A stretch of DNA of 64,000 bases from Bacteroidales bacterium UBA4293. Its GTDB lineage: Bacteria; Bacteroidota; Bacteroidia; Bacteroidales; Bacteroidaceae. The stretch's first letter is position 1. Each line of letters begins with the position of its first letter. Where the stretch lies: contig DGVD01000015.1 in assembly GCA_002395835.1 (NCBI GenBank), forward strand, positions 148,735-212,734. The letters are read 5' to 3'. The notes under the pieces are model-generated. The model was not told the DNA's origin. It saw only the letters and a program-made list of their open reading frames with translations, and searched no databases. Shown here one piece after another: positions 35,998-44,485 of this stretch. Made by a program: the position numbers and the translations under genes.

Positions 35998-36534
35998 TTA
36001 GTTTTCCAGCATTTGTATCAGTTCCTGCACGGTGCCCGCCACCCGGTAGTAGTGGTCTGCAGGGTGCCGCAGCATGCCCTGGCGGTGCAGGTGTTCCATC
36101 AGCCTCAGCAGCGGCTCCCAGTAGCCGTCCACGTTCAGCAGGAAGAGCGGTTTCTCCACCTCGCCGGCAGCCATCAGTCCCATCAGGGTAAACACCTCGT
36201 CCAGCGTGCCTATTCCTCCCGGCAGGGCCACCAGTGCCTCACTGTTCAGCAGCAGCAGGTCCTTCCGGTCGGTCAGTCCTGCGGTGGGCAGGCACACGTC
36301 TAAATCAGGCTCCGTGAACCCCCGTTCCTCCATGTAGCTGGGGTAGATGCCGTAGAGCCTTCCCCCTGCCTCATGGCAAGCCAGAGACACCTCTGCCATG
36401 AGTCCCTTGCGCACGCCCCCGTACACCAGGGTCATGCCCTTCTGCCCCATCCACTGCCCCAGCTGCCGTGCCGCCTGGGTAAAACTTTCAGGCAGCCCCT
36501 GTGCTGCCGAGCAGAAAACACCTATTTTCTCCAT
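35998..36534 (-). CDS. LOG family protein (TIGR00730, nucleotide 5'-monophosphate phosphoribohydrolase-like)
   Basis: The 178-residue cytoplasmic protein shows a Rossmann-like start (IGVFCSAAQGLPE), LVYGGVRKGLMAEVS and the defining PGGIGTLDEVF motif near residue 103, with the catalytic Arg/Glu pair intact (DRKDLLL, TLDE). LOG proteins cleave the N-glycosidic bond of nucleoside monophosphates such as cytokinin ribotides; the bacterial physiological substrate is usually unknown. It is a single gene that is divergent from the M16 peptidase gene, with facing promoters in the 71-base gap. Confidence 0.9.
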   Translation of the reverse strand: MEKIGVFCSAAQGLPESFTQAARQLGQWMGQKGMTLVYGGVRKGLMAEVSLACHEAGGRLYGIYPSYMEERGFTEPDLDVCLPTAGLTDRKDLLLLNSEALVALPGGIGTLDEVFTLMGLMAAGEVEKPLFLLNVDGYWEPLLRLMEHLHRQGMLRHPADHYYRVAGTVQELIQMLEN

Positions 36535-36549
36535 AGTACCTTCTCTTTT

Positions 36550-36582
36550 TTTGCAAAGATAAACAGAAAATTTGTATTTTTG
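36550..36582 (+). promoter_or_regulatory. Promoter of M16 peptidase gene (overlapping LOG promoter)
   Basis: TTTG (36550-36553), a 21-base spacer and TATTTTTG (36575-36582) point right. CAAAGATA at 36554-36561 is a minus-strand TATCTTTG -7 for the LOG gene, so the two promoters overlap. Confidence 0.68.
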
Positions 36583-36605
36583 CAGCCACGTAGAGAAAAA
36601 TTAGC

Positions 36606-37829
36606 ATGGCATACAGCACATTCACCCTCCCTTGCGGCCTTCGCATCCTGCACCGCCCCAGTCCCACCCCGGTGGTGTACTGCGGCTTTGTGGTAGACTG
36701 CGGCACGCGCGATGAGCTCCCTCAGGAGAGCGGCATGGCGCACTATCTGGAGCACCTCCTGTTTAAGGGCACCCGTCACCGCCGTGCCTGGCACATCCTG
36801 AACCGTATAGAAGCTGTGGGGGGCGACCTGAATGCCTTTACCCAGAAGGAAGAGACGGTTATCTATGCCGCCTTCATGAGCGAGCATTTCCAGCGTGCGG
36901 CCGAGCTGCTTACCGACATTGTGTTCCAGAGCACCTTCCCCCAGCGGGAGATGGATCACGAGATAGAGGTGGTGTGCGATGAGATAGACAGCTACCAGGA
37001 CACCCCCAGCGAGCAGATCTTCGACGACTTTGAAGACCTCATCTTCCACGGACACCCCCTGGGCCGGAACATCCTGGGCAGTCCGCACAGCCTGCGCACC
37101 TACCGCACCGATGATGTAGCCCGCTTCTACCAGCGCTACTATCAGCCACAGAACATGGTGTTCTTCCTGCACGGCAGCATCCCCTTCCAGCAGGTGGTCA
37201 GTGTGATGGACCGCCTCCTGGGCCGCCTTCAGTTCCCCCAGTGGAGCCGGGAGCAGCGCACCAGTCCCCCGCCCTATCGTGCCCAGCGCCAGAAGGAGCA
37301 GCGCGGCACCCATCAGGCACACGTCATGCTAGGCACCCGCACCTACCCGGCCGGGAACCCTCACCGCACCCCCCTGTACCTGCTGAACAACATGCTAGGC
37401 GGTCCCGGCATGAACAGCCGCCTGAACCTGAGCCTCAGGGAGCGTCGCGGCCTGGTGTACACCGTGGAGAGCAACCTGAGCAGTTATACGGATACCGGCG
37501 TGTTCAGCATCTACTACGGCTGCGATGCCCACGATGTGGACCATTGCCTGCACCTGTGCCAGAAGGAGCTGGAGCAGTTCATGGAGCACCCCCTCACCCC
37601 CCAGCAGCTGCGTGCTGCCCAGAAGCAGATCAAGGGCCAGATAGGTGTGAGCCTGGACAATTTTGAGAACACCATGATAGACACCGCCAAGGCCTACCTG
37701 CACTACGGTGTGGTAGAGACCATAGACGATATTTTCCAGCGCATAGATGCCCTTACCCCGGAGGTGATTCAGGAAACGGCTAGGGAACTGTTCCAGGAGG
37801 ATGGACTGTCACTGCTGGAGTATGTGTAA
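36606..37829 (+). CDS. M16 family zinc peptidase (PqqL/processing-peptidase-like)
   Basis: The 407-residue protein has the inverted zinc motif HYLEHLLFKGT (residues 46-50), followed by NAFTQKEETVIYA and the distal Glu ligand region EIEVVCDEID. Without a signal peptide it is cytoplasmic or attached by partners. The C-terminal half repeats the M16 fold (GGPGMNSRLNLSLRERRGLVYTVESNL). M16 enzymes degrade short unfolded peptides. It is markedly GC-rich compared with the following dprA gene, which it meets tail to tail 15 bases away with no clear terminator. Confidence 0.92.
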   Translation: MAYSTFTLPCGLRILHRPSPTPVVYCGFVVDCGTRDELPQESGMAHYLEHLLFKGTRHRRAWHILNRIEAVGGDLNAFTQKEETVIYAAFMSEHFQRAAELLTDIVFQSTFPQREMDHEIEVVCDEIDSYQDTPSEQIFDDFEDLIFHGHPLGRNILGSPHSLRTYRTDDVARFYQRYYQPQNMVFFLHGSIPFQQVVSVMDRLLGRLQFPQWSREQRTSPPPYRAQRQKEQRGTHQAHVMLGTRTYPAGNPHRTPLYLLNNMLGGPGMNSRLNLSLRERRGLVYTVESNLSSYTDTGVFSIYYGCDAHDVDHCLHLCQKELEQFMEHPLTPQQLRAAQKQIKGQIGVSLDNFENTMIDTAKAYLHYGVVETIDDIFQRIDALTPEVIQETARELFQEDGLSLLEYV

Positions 37830-37844
37830 GGAAGGGGGGAAGAG

Positions 37845-38957
37845 TTAAAGAAGACGGTACGTTCCCCCTACTAGTGACCTCACTATTCCTTTCATCTCCA
37901 GATTTAGTAAAGCAGAAGTAAGTTTATACACTGGCAAATTACACTGCACCGACAAGACGTTTATCTGCAAGCCTTCAGTACCCCTCAGTGCCTCTACTAT
38001 TTTCTCTTCATCGGGAGTCAGTTCCGGAAACATCTCCGTCTGAACCACTTTGGGTATTTCAGCATCCCACCGCATTAATTTCATGAAAGCATCTGCACTG
38101 GTCAACATGGCTGCTACATTCTGCTCTATCAGATTATTGCACCCCCGAGAGAAACGGTCTGTAACACGACCTGGGAATGCAAAGACATCCCGATGATAAC
38201 CTTGAGCTAAATCTGCCGTAATAAGCGATCCACCCTTTTCATCGCTTTCCACTACAATACAACAATCTGACATTCCAGCTACGATTCTGTTTCTTTGTAC
38301 AAAATTGAAAGCATCGGGATCCGTTCCTGAAAAATATTCAGTCAGCAAGCCACCTTGCTCAACCACCCTACTTGCTAACCCTCTGTTTGATTGAGGATAA
38401 ATACGATCTAAACCATGTGCCAGGACTCCTACTGTATCCATTTTATTGATGAGTGCATTTTCATGTGCATGAGCATCGATTCCATAAGCCAATCCACTCA
38501 CTACTAGAATGTTGGGATCCAAATTTGAAAGATCTTTCAAGAATGAATGGCATAAATCTTTTCCATATTCCGTGCACCTTCTAGTTCCTACAACACTGAT
38601 TACCCTCCGTCTGTTCAAATCAAAACCTTGCACACCTTTAAAGAAAAGTACTAAAGGAGCATCGGTGCACTCACGCAAACGCACAGGGTACTCTTCACTT
38701 CCGAATACCATTCCCCGTATCTGATATCTCTCCATGAATTCCAACTCGGATTTTACCTGCTCTACATAAAGGGGATAATCCAATAATATCTCTTGCATCT
38801 TATCAGATATTTCTGGAATCAGGCATTTCACATCTTTATGATTTTCAAATAATGTAGTAGCACTTCCTGCTGCTTGGTAAAGTGTCAAAGCCCACGTATT
38901 TCCTATCGTAGGAATACGAGTCAAGGCCATGGCATAAAGTAATTCATTTTCGTTCAT
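37845..38957 (-). CDS. dprA: DNA processing protein DprA
   Basis: I choose 38957 (MNENELLYAMALTRIP), 370 residues, because it overlaps the stop of the upstream gene by ATGA; an upstream extension inside that gene is less likely. The central Rossmann-like domain shows VVGTRRCTEYGKDL, VSGLAYGIDAHAHENAL, GGLLTEYFSGT and QRNRIVAGMSDCCIVVE, the DprA signature, and a C-terminal winged-helix domain follows (LPVYKLTSALLNLEMKGIV). DprA loads RecA on incoming single-stranded DNA in transformation; it is found in nearly all bacteria. It is coupled to the DUF2851 gene. Confidence 0.95.
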   Translation of the reverse strand: MNENELLYAMALTRIPTIGNTWALTLYQAAGSATTLFENHKDVKCLIPEISDKMQEILLDYPLYVEQVKSELEFMERYQIRGMVFGSEEYPVRLRECTDAPLVLFFKGVQGFDLNRRRVISVVGTRRCTEYGKDLCHSFLKDLSNLDPNILVVSGLAYGIDAHAHENALINKMDTVGVLAHGLDRIYPQSNRGLASRVVEQGGLLTEYFSGTDPDAFNFVQRNRIVAGMSDCCIVVESDEKGGSLITADLAQGYHRDVFAFPGRVTDRFSRGCNNLIEQNVAAMLTSADAFMKLMRWDAEIPKVVQTEMFPELTPDEEKIVEALRGTEGLQINVLSVQCNLPVYKLTSALLNLEMKGIVRSLVGGTYRLL

Positions 38958-40258
38958 TTGCATCTTAAATATTCCATTCCGAAACGGCATCTTAAACAAT
39001 CCTTTCTATCACAGTACTGCCTCTGAAGTTGTAATAATGCCTGAGAGTCTGCTGCAGTTTTTACTTCTATTCCACTTTCCATCCATACTCGGATTATTTG
39101 ATTGGATTCAGGCTTCAGCTTGTTCAGTTTATCTATAGCTATTTGCATGTGATCTTCTTCCCCTTTGTATTTTCCTAAGGCATAGATAAGCGGTATAATG
39201 CAATTCATTTCCAACAGCTGAAGGCTTCTGTCTGTCAGTTTGAAAAGTTGGCTCTCAACTGGAGAACTGAAACAATAATGTGAACTCCAATAACGTGTGA
39301 ACTTCAGCGACTTCAGTTCTGGAACGAAATCTATTTTTCCTTCCAATAAATCACCCACTTTGTAACTGAACAACCTATATAAAGCTGCTAATTGAGCTAT
39401 CCGTACATGAGGGAAATTATAAGGCCTCGTGCGTAAGTATTTCCATATTGTGAAGTCCATCTCCTTCAAACCATATTTATGTTTAAGGTAGACGTACTCC
39501 TGAAGTAAAGCATCGTAATACTGGGCCCCATCAATAGACTTATTCCAAAAATGCTCCGGCATAGATTCCTTCTGCAGTAATCCAGCAGTACCAAAGAAAA
39601 TGGCTTCTATTTCAAATAGATTGGAACTGTGTTTGATAAGTTGTGCATAAGGCAAGTTCTTGGCCCACCACTCAAAAGCATAACTGTTCTTACCAAAACC
39701 GAAAGCCCTAGCTAAAGTGATGAAAAAAACAGTGTTCCAATTGTACTCTGAATCTTTAAAATATCCTTGAATACGATTGTAACGCTCTTCCAAACGTTCC
39801 ACCAATAGCCTCTCCATCCACGAGTGAATCTCCAATCTACTTAAATGTGGAAAGGAAGAACGACAAGGAATAAGTTCTTTGTTTACCTTTATTAAATACT
39901 TATATCGTTCCTGAAGATAATCAGGAATCTGAATAATTAACTGAGGGATAGATTCTCCCCTTGAATTTTTGACCTCTTGTTCACCTTCAAGAACAACGTG
40001 AAGAACCACACTATCATAAGCAGGGTTTTTATGGTGCCGATGTAGATACCAATCTCCTGCATTGATGTGAATTTCTACATTTCCTACCCAAACGGTAGAG
40101 CCAATCTTAACTTTGGCATTGAGGAAGTCAGGTCCCGCATCGGTGTTGTGCAAGCCTGGGTCAATAACTTCCAGTGGTTGTCCGGTAACCGTTTTCAGTT
40201 CTTTCAATGGAAGAAAACGGTGCTTCCAAATAAAATGAAGCAAGTCCTCTTTCAACAT
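38954..40258 (-). CDS. DUF2851 family protein
   Basis: The 434-residue protein matches the DUF2851 pattern: LLHFIWKHRF at the start, LHNTDAGPDFLNAKVKIG, WVGNVEIHINAGDWYLHRH and a C-terminal cysteine cluster (CDRKDCLRCRFGMEYL). No signal or membrane segments are seen. The N-terminal part resembles a nuclease-like core but this is not certain. In Bacteroidales this gene usually precedes dprA, as here with a 4-base overlap. The pair is noticeably AT-richer than the genes on both sides. Confidence 0.85.
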   Translation of the reverse strand: MLKEDLLHFIWKHRFLPLKELKTVTGQPLEVIDPGLHNTDAGPDFLNAKVKIGSTVWVGNVEIHINAGDWYLHRHHKNPAYDSVVLHVVLEGEQEVKNSRGESIPQLIIQIPDYLQERYKYLIKVNKELIPCRSSFPHLSRLEIHSWMERLLVERLEERYNRIQGYFKDSEYNWNTVFFITLARAFGFGKNSYAFEWWAKNLPYAQLIKHSSNLFEIEAIFFGTAGLLQKESMPEHFWNKSIDGAQYYDALLQEYVYLKHKYGLKEMDFTIWKYLRTRPYNFPHVRIAQLAALYRLFSYKVGDLLEGKIDFVPELKSLKFTRYWSSHYCFSSPVESQLFKLTDRSLQLLEMNCIIPLIYALGKYKGEEDHMQIAIDKLNKLKPESNQIIRVWMESGIEVKTAADSQALLQLQRQYCDRKDCLRCRFGMEYLRCK

Positions 40259-40372
40259 CCGACGGCAAAAATACGGAAAAATATGAACTTTGCAAATTAA
40301 ATTCCTCTTTTCTGCCTAAAGAAAAAAATAGAAGCATTGGACATAAGAGTATTTAATAATGAGGAAAAACTT

Positions 40373-40462
40373 AAATACACACACGTATTTATTAAAATAC
40401 ACACACGAATTTAATAAAATACACATGCATATTTTAATAATTTCACACACGTATTTTAACTA
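40373..40462. repeat. Four-unit degenerate tandem repeat
   Basis: Four head-to-tail units of 22-23 bases start at 40373, 40395, 40417 and 40440. The consensus begins AAATACACACACG and ends ATTTTAATA; in unit 1 the core AAATAC...GTATTT is itself an inverted repeat. A partial unit (GTATTTAATA) precedes at about 40349-40358. The array fills the 240-base gap between the DUF2851-dprA operon and the small membrane protein gene; it may be a binding site array or a leader, but nothing fixes its role. Confidence 0.75.
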
Positions 40463-40498
40463 TTCTCTATCACAAAAAGTTTTCCCTCAAACAGTCGT

Positions 40499-40687
40499 TC
40501 ACTTTTTCTTCTTCCCACTAAACCAAGTATCATACGCCCACATACACACTCCGAAGACCAGTCCCTGGAAGAAGTAGCTGAGGGCACTCTTCAGACCACC
40601 AGTGAGTACATCCATCACCCAGAGGATGAGTGCAAACATCACCCCGGCGGTAAGGACGGAAATGAGGAAGGTTTTAACTTTATCCAT
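40499..40687 (-). CDS. Small two-helix membrane protein
   Basis: The 62-residue protein has a Lys start (MDKVK), a hydrophobic segment FLISVLTAGVMFALILWVMD, a second one LSYFFQGLVFGVCMWAY, and a Lys-rich tail (SGKKKK). In many Bacteroidales a small PspC-like or two-helix membrane protein precedes the DUF2851-dprA pair, so position supports a real gene. No function can be assigned. It starts 6 bases after the stop of a CPBP protease remnant. Confidence 0.6.
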   Translation of the reverse strand: MDKVKTFLISVLTAGVMFALILWVMDVLTGGLKSALSYFFQGLVFGVCMWAYDTWFSGKKKK

Positions 40688-40693
40688 ATCAAC

Positions 40694-40820
40694 TTAAATT
40701 AAAATAATGACTAATATAGCTGGGATATTAAAGAGGCTGTGCAGCAGCACCCCACCAGAAACCTAGGTTCACACGGGCATAGGTGGCGGCAAAGCCCAGG
40801 GACATGGGGAATGTTCTCTT
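40694..40820 (-). pseudogene. C-terminal remnant of a CPBP intramembrane metalloprotease
   Basis: Two overlapping minus-strand frames form one protein end: first MSLGFAATYARVNLGFWWG (ATG at 40805), then, one base out of frame, VLLHSLFNIPAILVII ending at TAA 40694-40696. Together they give the FxxxR and HxxxN motifs of CPBP (CAAX-like) proteases: Arg in YARVNLG and His/Asn in LLHSLFN. The N-terminal two thirds are missing: the upstream gene ends at 40848. This looks like a decayed gene with a 1-base deletion near 40750. Confidence 0.65.
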
Positions 40821-40847
40821 AATAGTTGTAAGTTATTTGTTAAATAT

Positions 40848-41294
40848 TTAGTAATTTCTCTCAGTTTCTTCCGATTTCTGGGGAGCAGGGATGCACACCC
40901 AGCGGCTGACCACAATGGCGGCTCCGGCACTGACCAGGTAGCCCAGGATGAGCACCAGCAGGTTTACGTGCCCGGGGGCCACGCCGTAGCCCAGCAGGAA
41001 GGTAAAGAACAGGAAGATGAGGCCTTGCACGATGAGGCCTACCCGGGAGCGGGGCTTGATGGCAAGGCGCTGGTGGGTGGTCTGGGTAAGGATCTTATAC
41101 AAGAGGGGCTGTGCCACTGCGGTGGCGGCTAGGCCCAGGAGGGCATAGAGCACCCCGTCGGCCATGAGGCCTGCCATAAAGAAGATGGCGGCACACAGCA
41201 GGGAAAAGATGCCCACCACTATGCGGGTGGGGATGACCTGAAGCTGCCCTTCACGGAGGGCGGCCTGGCGATTCCATAACCAACTGGCTTCCAT
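40848..41294 (-). CDS. Four-helix membrane protein, unknown function
   Basis: The 148-residue protein has a short cytoplasmic head (MEASWLWNRQAALREGQLQ) and four hydrophobic segments: IVVGIFSLLCAAIFFMAGL, LYALLGLAATAVAQPLL, VGLIVQGLIFLFFTFLLGYG and LLVLILGYLVSAGAAIVVS, then a Glu/Lys tail. I do not recognise the family. It lies 30 bases downstream of the HD-domain gene on the same strand. The DNA is GC-rich, like its neighbours up to 42.6 kb. Confidence 0.6.
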   Translation of the reverse strand: MEASWLWNRQAALREGQLQVIPTRIVVGIFSLLCAAIFFMAGLMADGVLYALLGLAATAVAQPLLYKILTQTTHQRLAIKPRSRVGLIVQGLIFLFFTFLLGYGVAPGHVNLLVLILGYLVSAGAAIVVSRWVCIPAPQKSEETERNY

Positions 41295-41324
41295 ATTATT
41301 CTACGTGTTTTTAGGTGTGGTGAT

Positions 41325-41951
41325 TTATAAGTTCTCTACATCGGCAGCAGTGGTCTCCAGAATGGTAGCGGCCAGGCCGTCGGCACACTGGATGATGGTG
41401 CACAGGGGGTACAGGGTGCGGGCGGTGTCTAGGTTCCGCTCTGCCTCGTAGCTCTGCATGGGGAGCTCCCAGGCTCCCATGTGCCAGCGTATGGCCAGCA
41501 TCTCCTCATCGGTGAGCTGCAGGCCGGCACAGAGCAGCACCACCACGCTCTTCTCTCCGTGTCCCATGGGGAAATCGCGGTAGCTGCAGCGGTACCCTTC
41601 GGTATCTTCCCACTGGCCCAGGGCGTTCTTCCGTTTCTTCACGGTGCGTTTATACACGTCGGCCTTGCACACGTCGTGCAGCAGGCTGGACAGGATCACG
41701 CTGTCGTCTGGGCACTGCCCTTTAATGGCGGGGCACAGGGCTTCCATCTCATCGCGCAGGCGCAGGGCCACCCGGCACACGTTCAGGCTGTGCTGCACCA
41801 GTCCGCCCTCCGTGTTCAGGTGATGTCCCGCACTGGCAGGGGCGCTGAAGAAGCCCAGTCGCTCCAGCTCCGGGATGAGGTCTTCTACCCCCTCCCGCTC
41901 TGTACTGCGCAGCAAGCGGATGAATTCTTCTTTATTGGCTTTTATATCCAT
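41325..41951 (-). CDS. HD-domain phosphohydrolase-like protein
   Basis: The 208-residue cytoplasmic protein has the HD metal-site pattern: HHLNTEGGLVQHSLNV, then LSSLLHDVCKAD (the HD pair), FPMGHGEKS and AIRWHMGAW, ending IIQCADGLAA. This order (H...HD...H...H...D) matches HD hydrolases of the YhaM/exoribonuclease or nucleotidase kind. The short form without an OB domain suggests a standalone phosphohydrolase of unknown substrate. It is the second gene of a minus-strand group, 12 bases after a secreted protein gene. Confidence 0.82.
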   Translation of the reverse strand: MDIKANKEEFIRLLRSTEREGVEDLIPELERLGFFSAPASAGHHLNTEGGLVQHSLNVCRVALRLRDEMEALCPAIKGQCPDDSVILSSLLHDVCKADVYKRTVKKRKNALGQWEDTEGYRCSYRDFPMGHGEKSVVVLLCAGLQLTDEEMLAIRWHMGAWELPMQSYEAERNLDTARTLYPLCTIIQCADGLAATILETTAADVENL

Positions 41952-41963
41952 GGTGTTTCTTTT

Positions 41964-42596
41964 TTATTTTTTTAGGAGGGGCAGCAGCTGCTCCTGAAAG
42001 ATGGTACGTTCTATGAGGCGGTAGTGGGGCCGGTAGGCAGCCTCGTAGGCCGTACTGTGATGGCTGGCATACTGTCCGCTCTGCAGCAGGGCCTGGATGG
42101 CCTGGGAGTCTTCTTCCAAGCCGGGGAGCTGGGGGCAGATGCGGCGGATGACGGCCTCTATCTCTTTCCACTCTTCTACCCACTGCTGCAGCGGGGGAAG
42201 GGTGAACTGCCGGGCACTCTGCAGGAAGGCCTGCATGAAGGTGTCCAGGGGTACCCTGCCGGTGGTGATGACGGAGAGGTTCACACGGTAAAAGCGGCCC
42301 TGACTGCCGGTGAGCTCATAGAGGGGACCGGGGTTCCCGTCCTGCTGGGTCTGGAGGCACTCTTCTTCCACATAGCGGCGGGCAGCAGTCTGGGCATCGG
42401 CCTCTCCGGTGAAGAGGTGGCCGGGACCGAAGGCATCCTGGAAGAAGTTCTTATAGAGGTCTTTCAGGGTGCTGGCGGGATAGTGCTGCAGCTGCTGGCG
42501 CACACTGGCTTCTATGGGTGCGCTGGCGGTGTCCTGCTGTGCGTGAAGCACGCCCAAGGGGAGCAAAGACAGGAGGATGAGAAGTGTTTTTCGCAT
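41964..42596 (-). CDS. Secreted protein of unknown function
   Basis: The 210-residue protein has a signal peptide ending GVLHAQQ and no lipobox. The mature part is helical and rich in Gln/Glu, with segments YPASTLKDLYKNFFQDAFGPGHLF and GRFYRVNLSVITTGRVP. I do not recognise the family. TATATTTG on the minus strand (complement of 42620-42627) is a likely -7 element 23 bases upstream. It heads the group with the HD-domain and membrane protein genes. Confidence 0.6.
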   Translation of the reverse strand: MRKTLLILLSLLPLGVLHAQQDTASAPIEASVRQQLQHYPASTLKDLYKNFFQDAFGPGHLFTGEADAQTAARRYVEEECLQTQQDGNPGPLYELTGSQGRFYRVNLSVITTGRVPLDTFMQAFLQSARQFTLPPLQQWVEEWKEIEAVIRRICPQLPGLEEDSQAIQALLQSGQYASHHSTAYEAAYRPHYRLIERTIFQEQLLPLLKK

Positions 42597-42669
42597 TTCT
42601 ATTTTAAAGGTTCTAGCTGCAAATATACGAAAAATGTGATTTTCTTTTCTTTCTTTTCAAGAAAATAAT

Positions 42670-42677
42670 TATTTTTG
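42670..42677 (+). promoter_or_regulatory. -7 element immediately before the SLC13 start codon
   Basis: TATTTTTG ends 5 bases before the ATG at 42683. If used, transcription would begin at or near the A of ATG, giving a leaderless mRNA. A -33 TTTG is not clear. Confidence 0.45.
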
Positions 42678-42682
42678 TATCG

Positions 42683-44449
42683 ATGGAGTGGCTTGGATTA
42701 AGTATTCTGGCATGGATAACCATAGCCGTGATGGTGATGAAGTTTGGGCTGAGTGTGGCCACAAACCTGCCGGGCGATGTGGTGAGCCTCATGAGTATGG
42801 GGGTGCTCATCGTGACGGGCTGTGTAACCACCCAAAGGGGTCTGAACTCTTTTGCCGATGAATCGGTATGGCTGGTGATTATGCTGCTGGTGCTGGTGAA
42901 CGGCCTGGTGAAGGCGGGTGTGGTGGACTGGACCGTGAAGTATGTGATGGGCAGCCCGAAGACGTACCGACGGGCACTGAACAAGCTGATGTGGCCGGTA
43001 TCCGCCCTGAGCATGTTCCTGAACAATGAAACACTGGTGAGTGTGTTCTACCGGGTGGTGATGCTGTGGTGCCGAAACCTGAACCTGGCTCCTAGCCGGA
43101 TGCTGATTCCGCTGAGCTATGCAGCCTGTCTGGGGGGTATGTGCACCCTGGTGGGGTCTCCGGCCAACCTGATGGTGAGCTCCATCTACCTGGAGGAAAC
43201 GGGAAAGCAGATGAACCTGTTCACGCCCTTCCTGCCGGGCATCTGCGTGATGGTGGTGGGGCTCCTGGCCATCAACCTGATGCAGAAGCTGCTGCCGGTG
43301 CGCACGCCGGGTACGGAAGCCATGTCCACGAAGTATGTGGTGGAGCTGCTGGTGCCCACGGAGGCGGAATGTGTGGGGCAGACGGTGGAGGAAGCGGGGC
43401 TGAACCGGGTGAACGGCTCCCGTCTGCTGGAGATAGTGCGCTTTGACGGGGAGGTGATTTTCCCGGTGGCGAGCGACGAGTTTATCCTGGGAGGCGACAA
43501 GCTGGTGTACACGGGCCATATACGCAGTGTGCTGGCCATGCGAAACCAGAAGGGGCTGGTGAATGCCACCCACCATGTGTACAGGGCCAGCGAGGTGGAA
43601 AAGAGGAATAGGAAGTTCCAGATGGTGACGCTGCTCACGGGTAGCGAGCTGGTGGGACACAAGATAACGGACACGGACTTTGAGAAGAAGCACCAGGTGG
43701 TGCTGGTGGCTGTGGCCCGGAACGGTGTGCAGCTGGAAACGCTGCCGCATGATACGGTGCTGCATGCCCGGGATATCCTGATGCTGGAGGGACAGCCGCT
43801 GAACCCGGATGATTTCCAGCACGACATGATGTTCCTGGATGATATGCCGGTGCCAGTGAGCGGCAGGAAGACGGCCATAGCTACCCTGGCGGTGGTGATC
43901 ATCATGCTGGCCAATGCCCTGAACCTGATGGATATGCTGCACGGCTGTATCCTGGCGTGCTTCCTGATGGTGGCGATACGGTGCCTCACGGTGAAGCAGT
44001 TCCAGAGCAGTCTGAACTGGCAGCTGCTGTGCTCCTACTGTGGCTCCATCTGTCTGGCTACGGCCATCAATGACACGGGGCTGGCAGAGAAGACGGCTCA
44101 CCTGGTGATGGGGCTCTCGGGTACGAACCCCATCGTGGCGCTGCTCATCATCTGTGTCATCACCACGTTCATCACGGAGTTCATCAGCAATGTGGGTGCA
44201 GCGGCGGTATTCGCCCCGGTGGGGTTCTACATAGCCCAGGAGATGGGGGTGAACCCGCTCACGTTCATGGTGGCTATCATGTTCTGTGCTTCCAGCAGCT
44301 TTGCCACACCGGGCAGCTGCGATACGCACGAGCTGGTGTCGGCTCCGGCGGGCTATACCATGGGCGACTTTGCGCGGATAGGGGTGCCCATGAACTTTGT
44401 GACGCTCATCACGGCTGTGGTGGCTACCATGATATTCATTCCGCTATAG
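42683..44449 (+). CDS. SLC13/DASS-type permease with two RCK_C domains (copy 1)
   Basis: The 588-residue protein has an N-terminal half of membrane helices (LSILAWITIAVMVMKFG, MSMGVLIVTGCVTTQRG, VWLVIMLLVLVNGLVKAG), the SLC13-like CLGGMCTLVGSPANLMVSS motif, then two cytoplasmic RCK_C/TrkA-C-like domains (about 205-290 with VELLVPTEAECVGQTVEEAGL and 310-385 with VGHKITDTDFEKKHQVVLVAVAR), and a second membrane half with FITEFISNVGAAAVFAP. It is built like sodium/anion symporters of the divalent anion family. It opens the long operon running to 53311. A paralogue is at 53766-55541. Confidence 0.9.
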   Translation: MEWLGLSILAWITIAVMVMKFGLSVATNLPGDVVSLMSMGVLIVTGCVTTQRGLNSFADESVWLVIMLLVLVNGLVKAGVVDWTVKYVMGSPKTYRRALNKLMWPVSALSMFLNNETLVSVFYRVVMLWCRNLNLAPSRMLIPLSYAACLGGMCTLVGSPANLMVSSIYLEETGKQMNLFTPFLPGICVMVVGLLAINLMQKLLPVRTPGTEAMSTKYVVELLVPTEAECVGQTVEEAGLNRVNGSRLLEIVRFDGEVIFPVASDEFILGGDKLVYTGHIRSVLAMRNQKGLVNATHHVYRASEVEKRNRKFQMVTLLTGSELVGHKITDTDFEKKHQVVLVAVARNGVQLETLPHDTVLHARDILMLEGQPLNPDDFQHDMMFLDDMPVPVSGRKTAIATLAVVIIMLANALNLMDMLHGCILACFLMVAIRCLTVKQFQSSLNWQLLCSYCGSICLATAINDTGLAEKTAHLVMGLSGTNPIVALLIICVITTFITEFISNVGAAAVFAPVGFYIAQEMGVNPLTFMVAIMFCASSSFATPGSCDTHELVSAPAGYTMGDFARIGVPMNFVTLITAVVATMIFIPL

Positions 44450-44485
44450 AAAACTGTATATATAAACTTTTAAAATAGAGATATT

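Noticed and set aside
40373..40462. CRISPR array
   Set aside because: The units are contiguous with no unique spacers and no cas genes are present.
42683..44449. Permease as a Trk potassium channel subunit because of its RCK domains
   Set aside because: The membrane halves carry SLC13/anion-symporter-like motifs rather than potassium filter loops.
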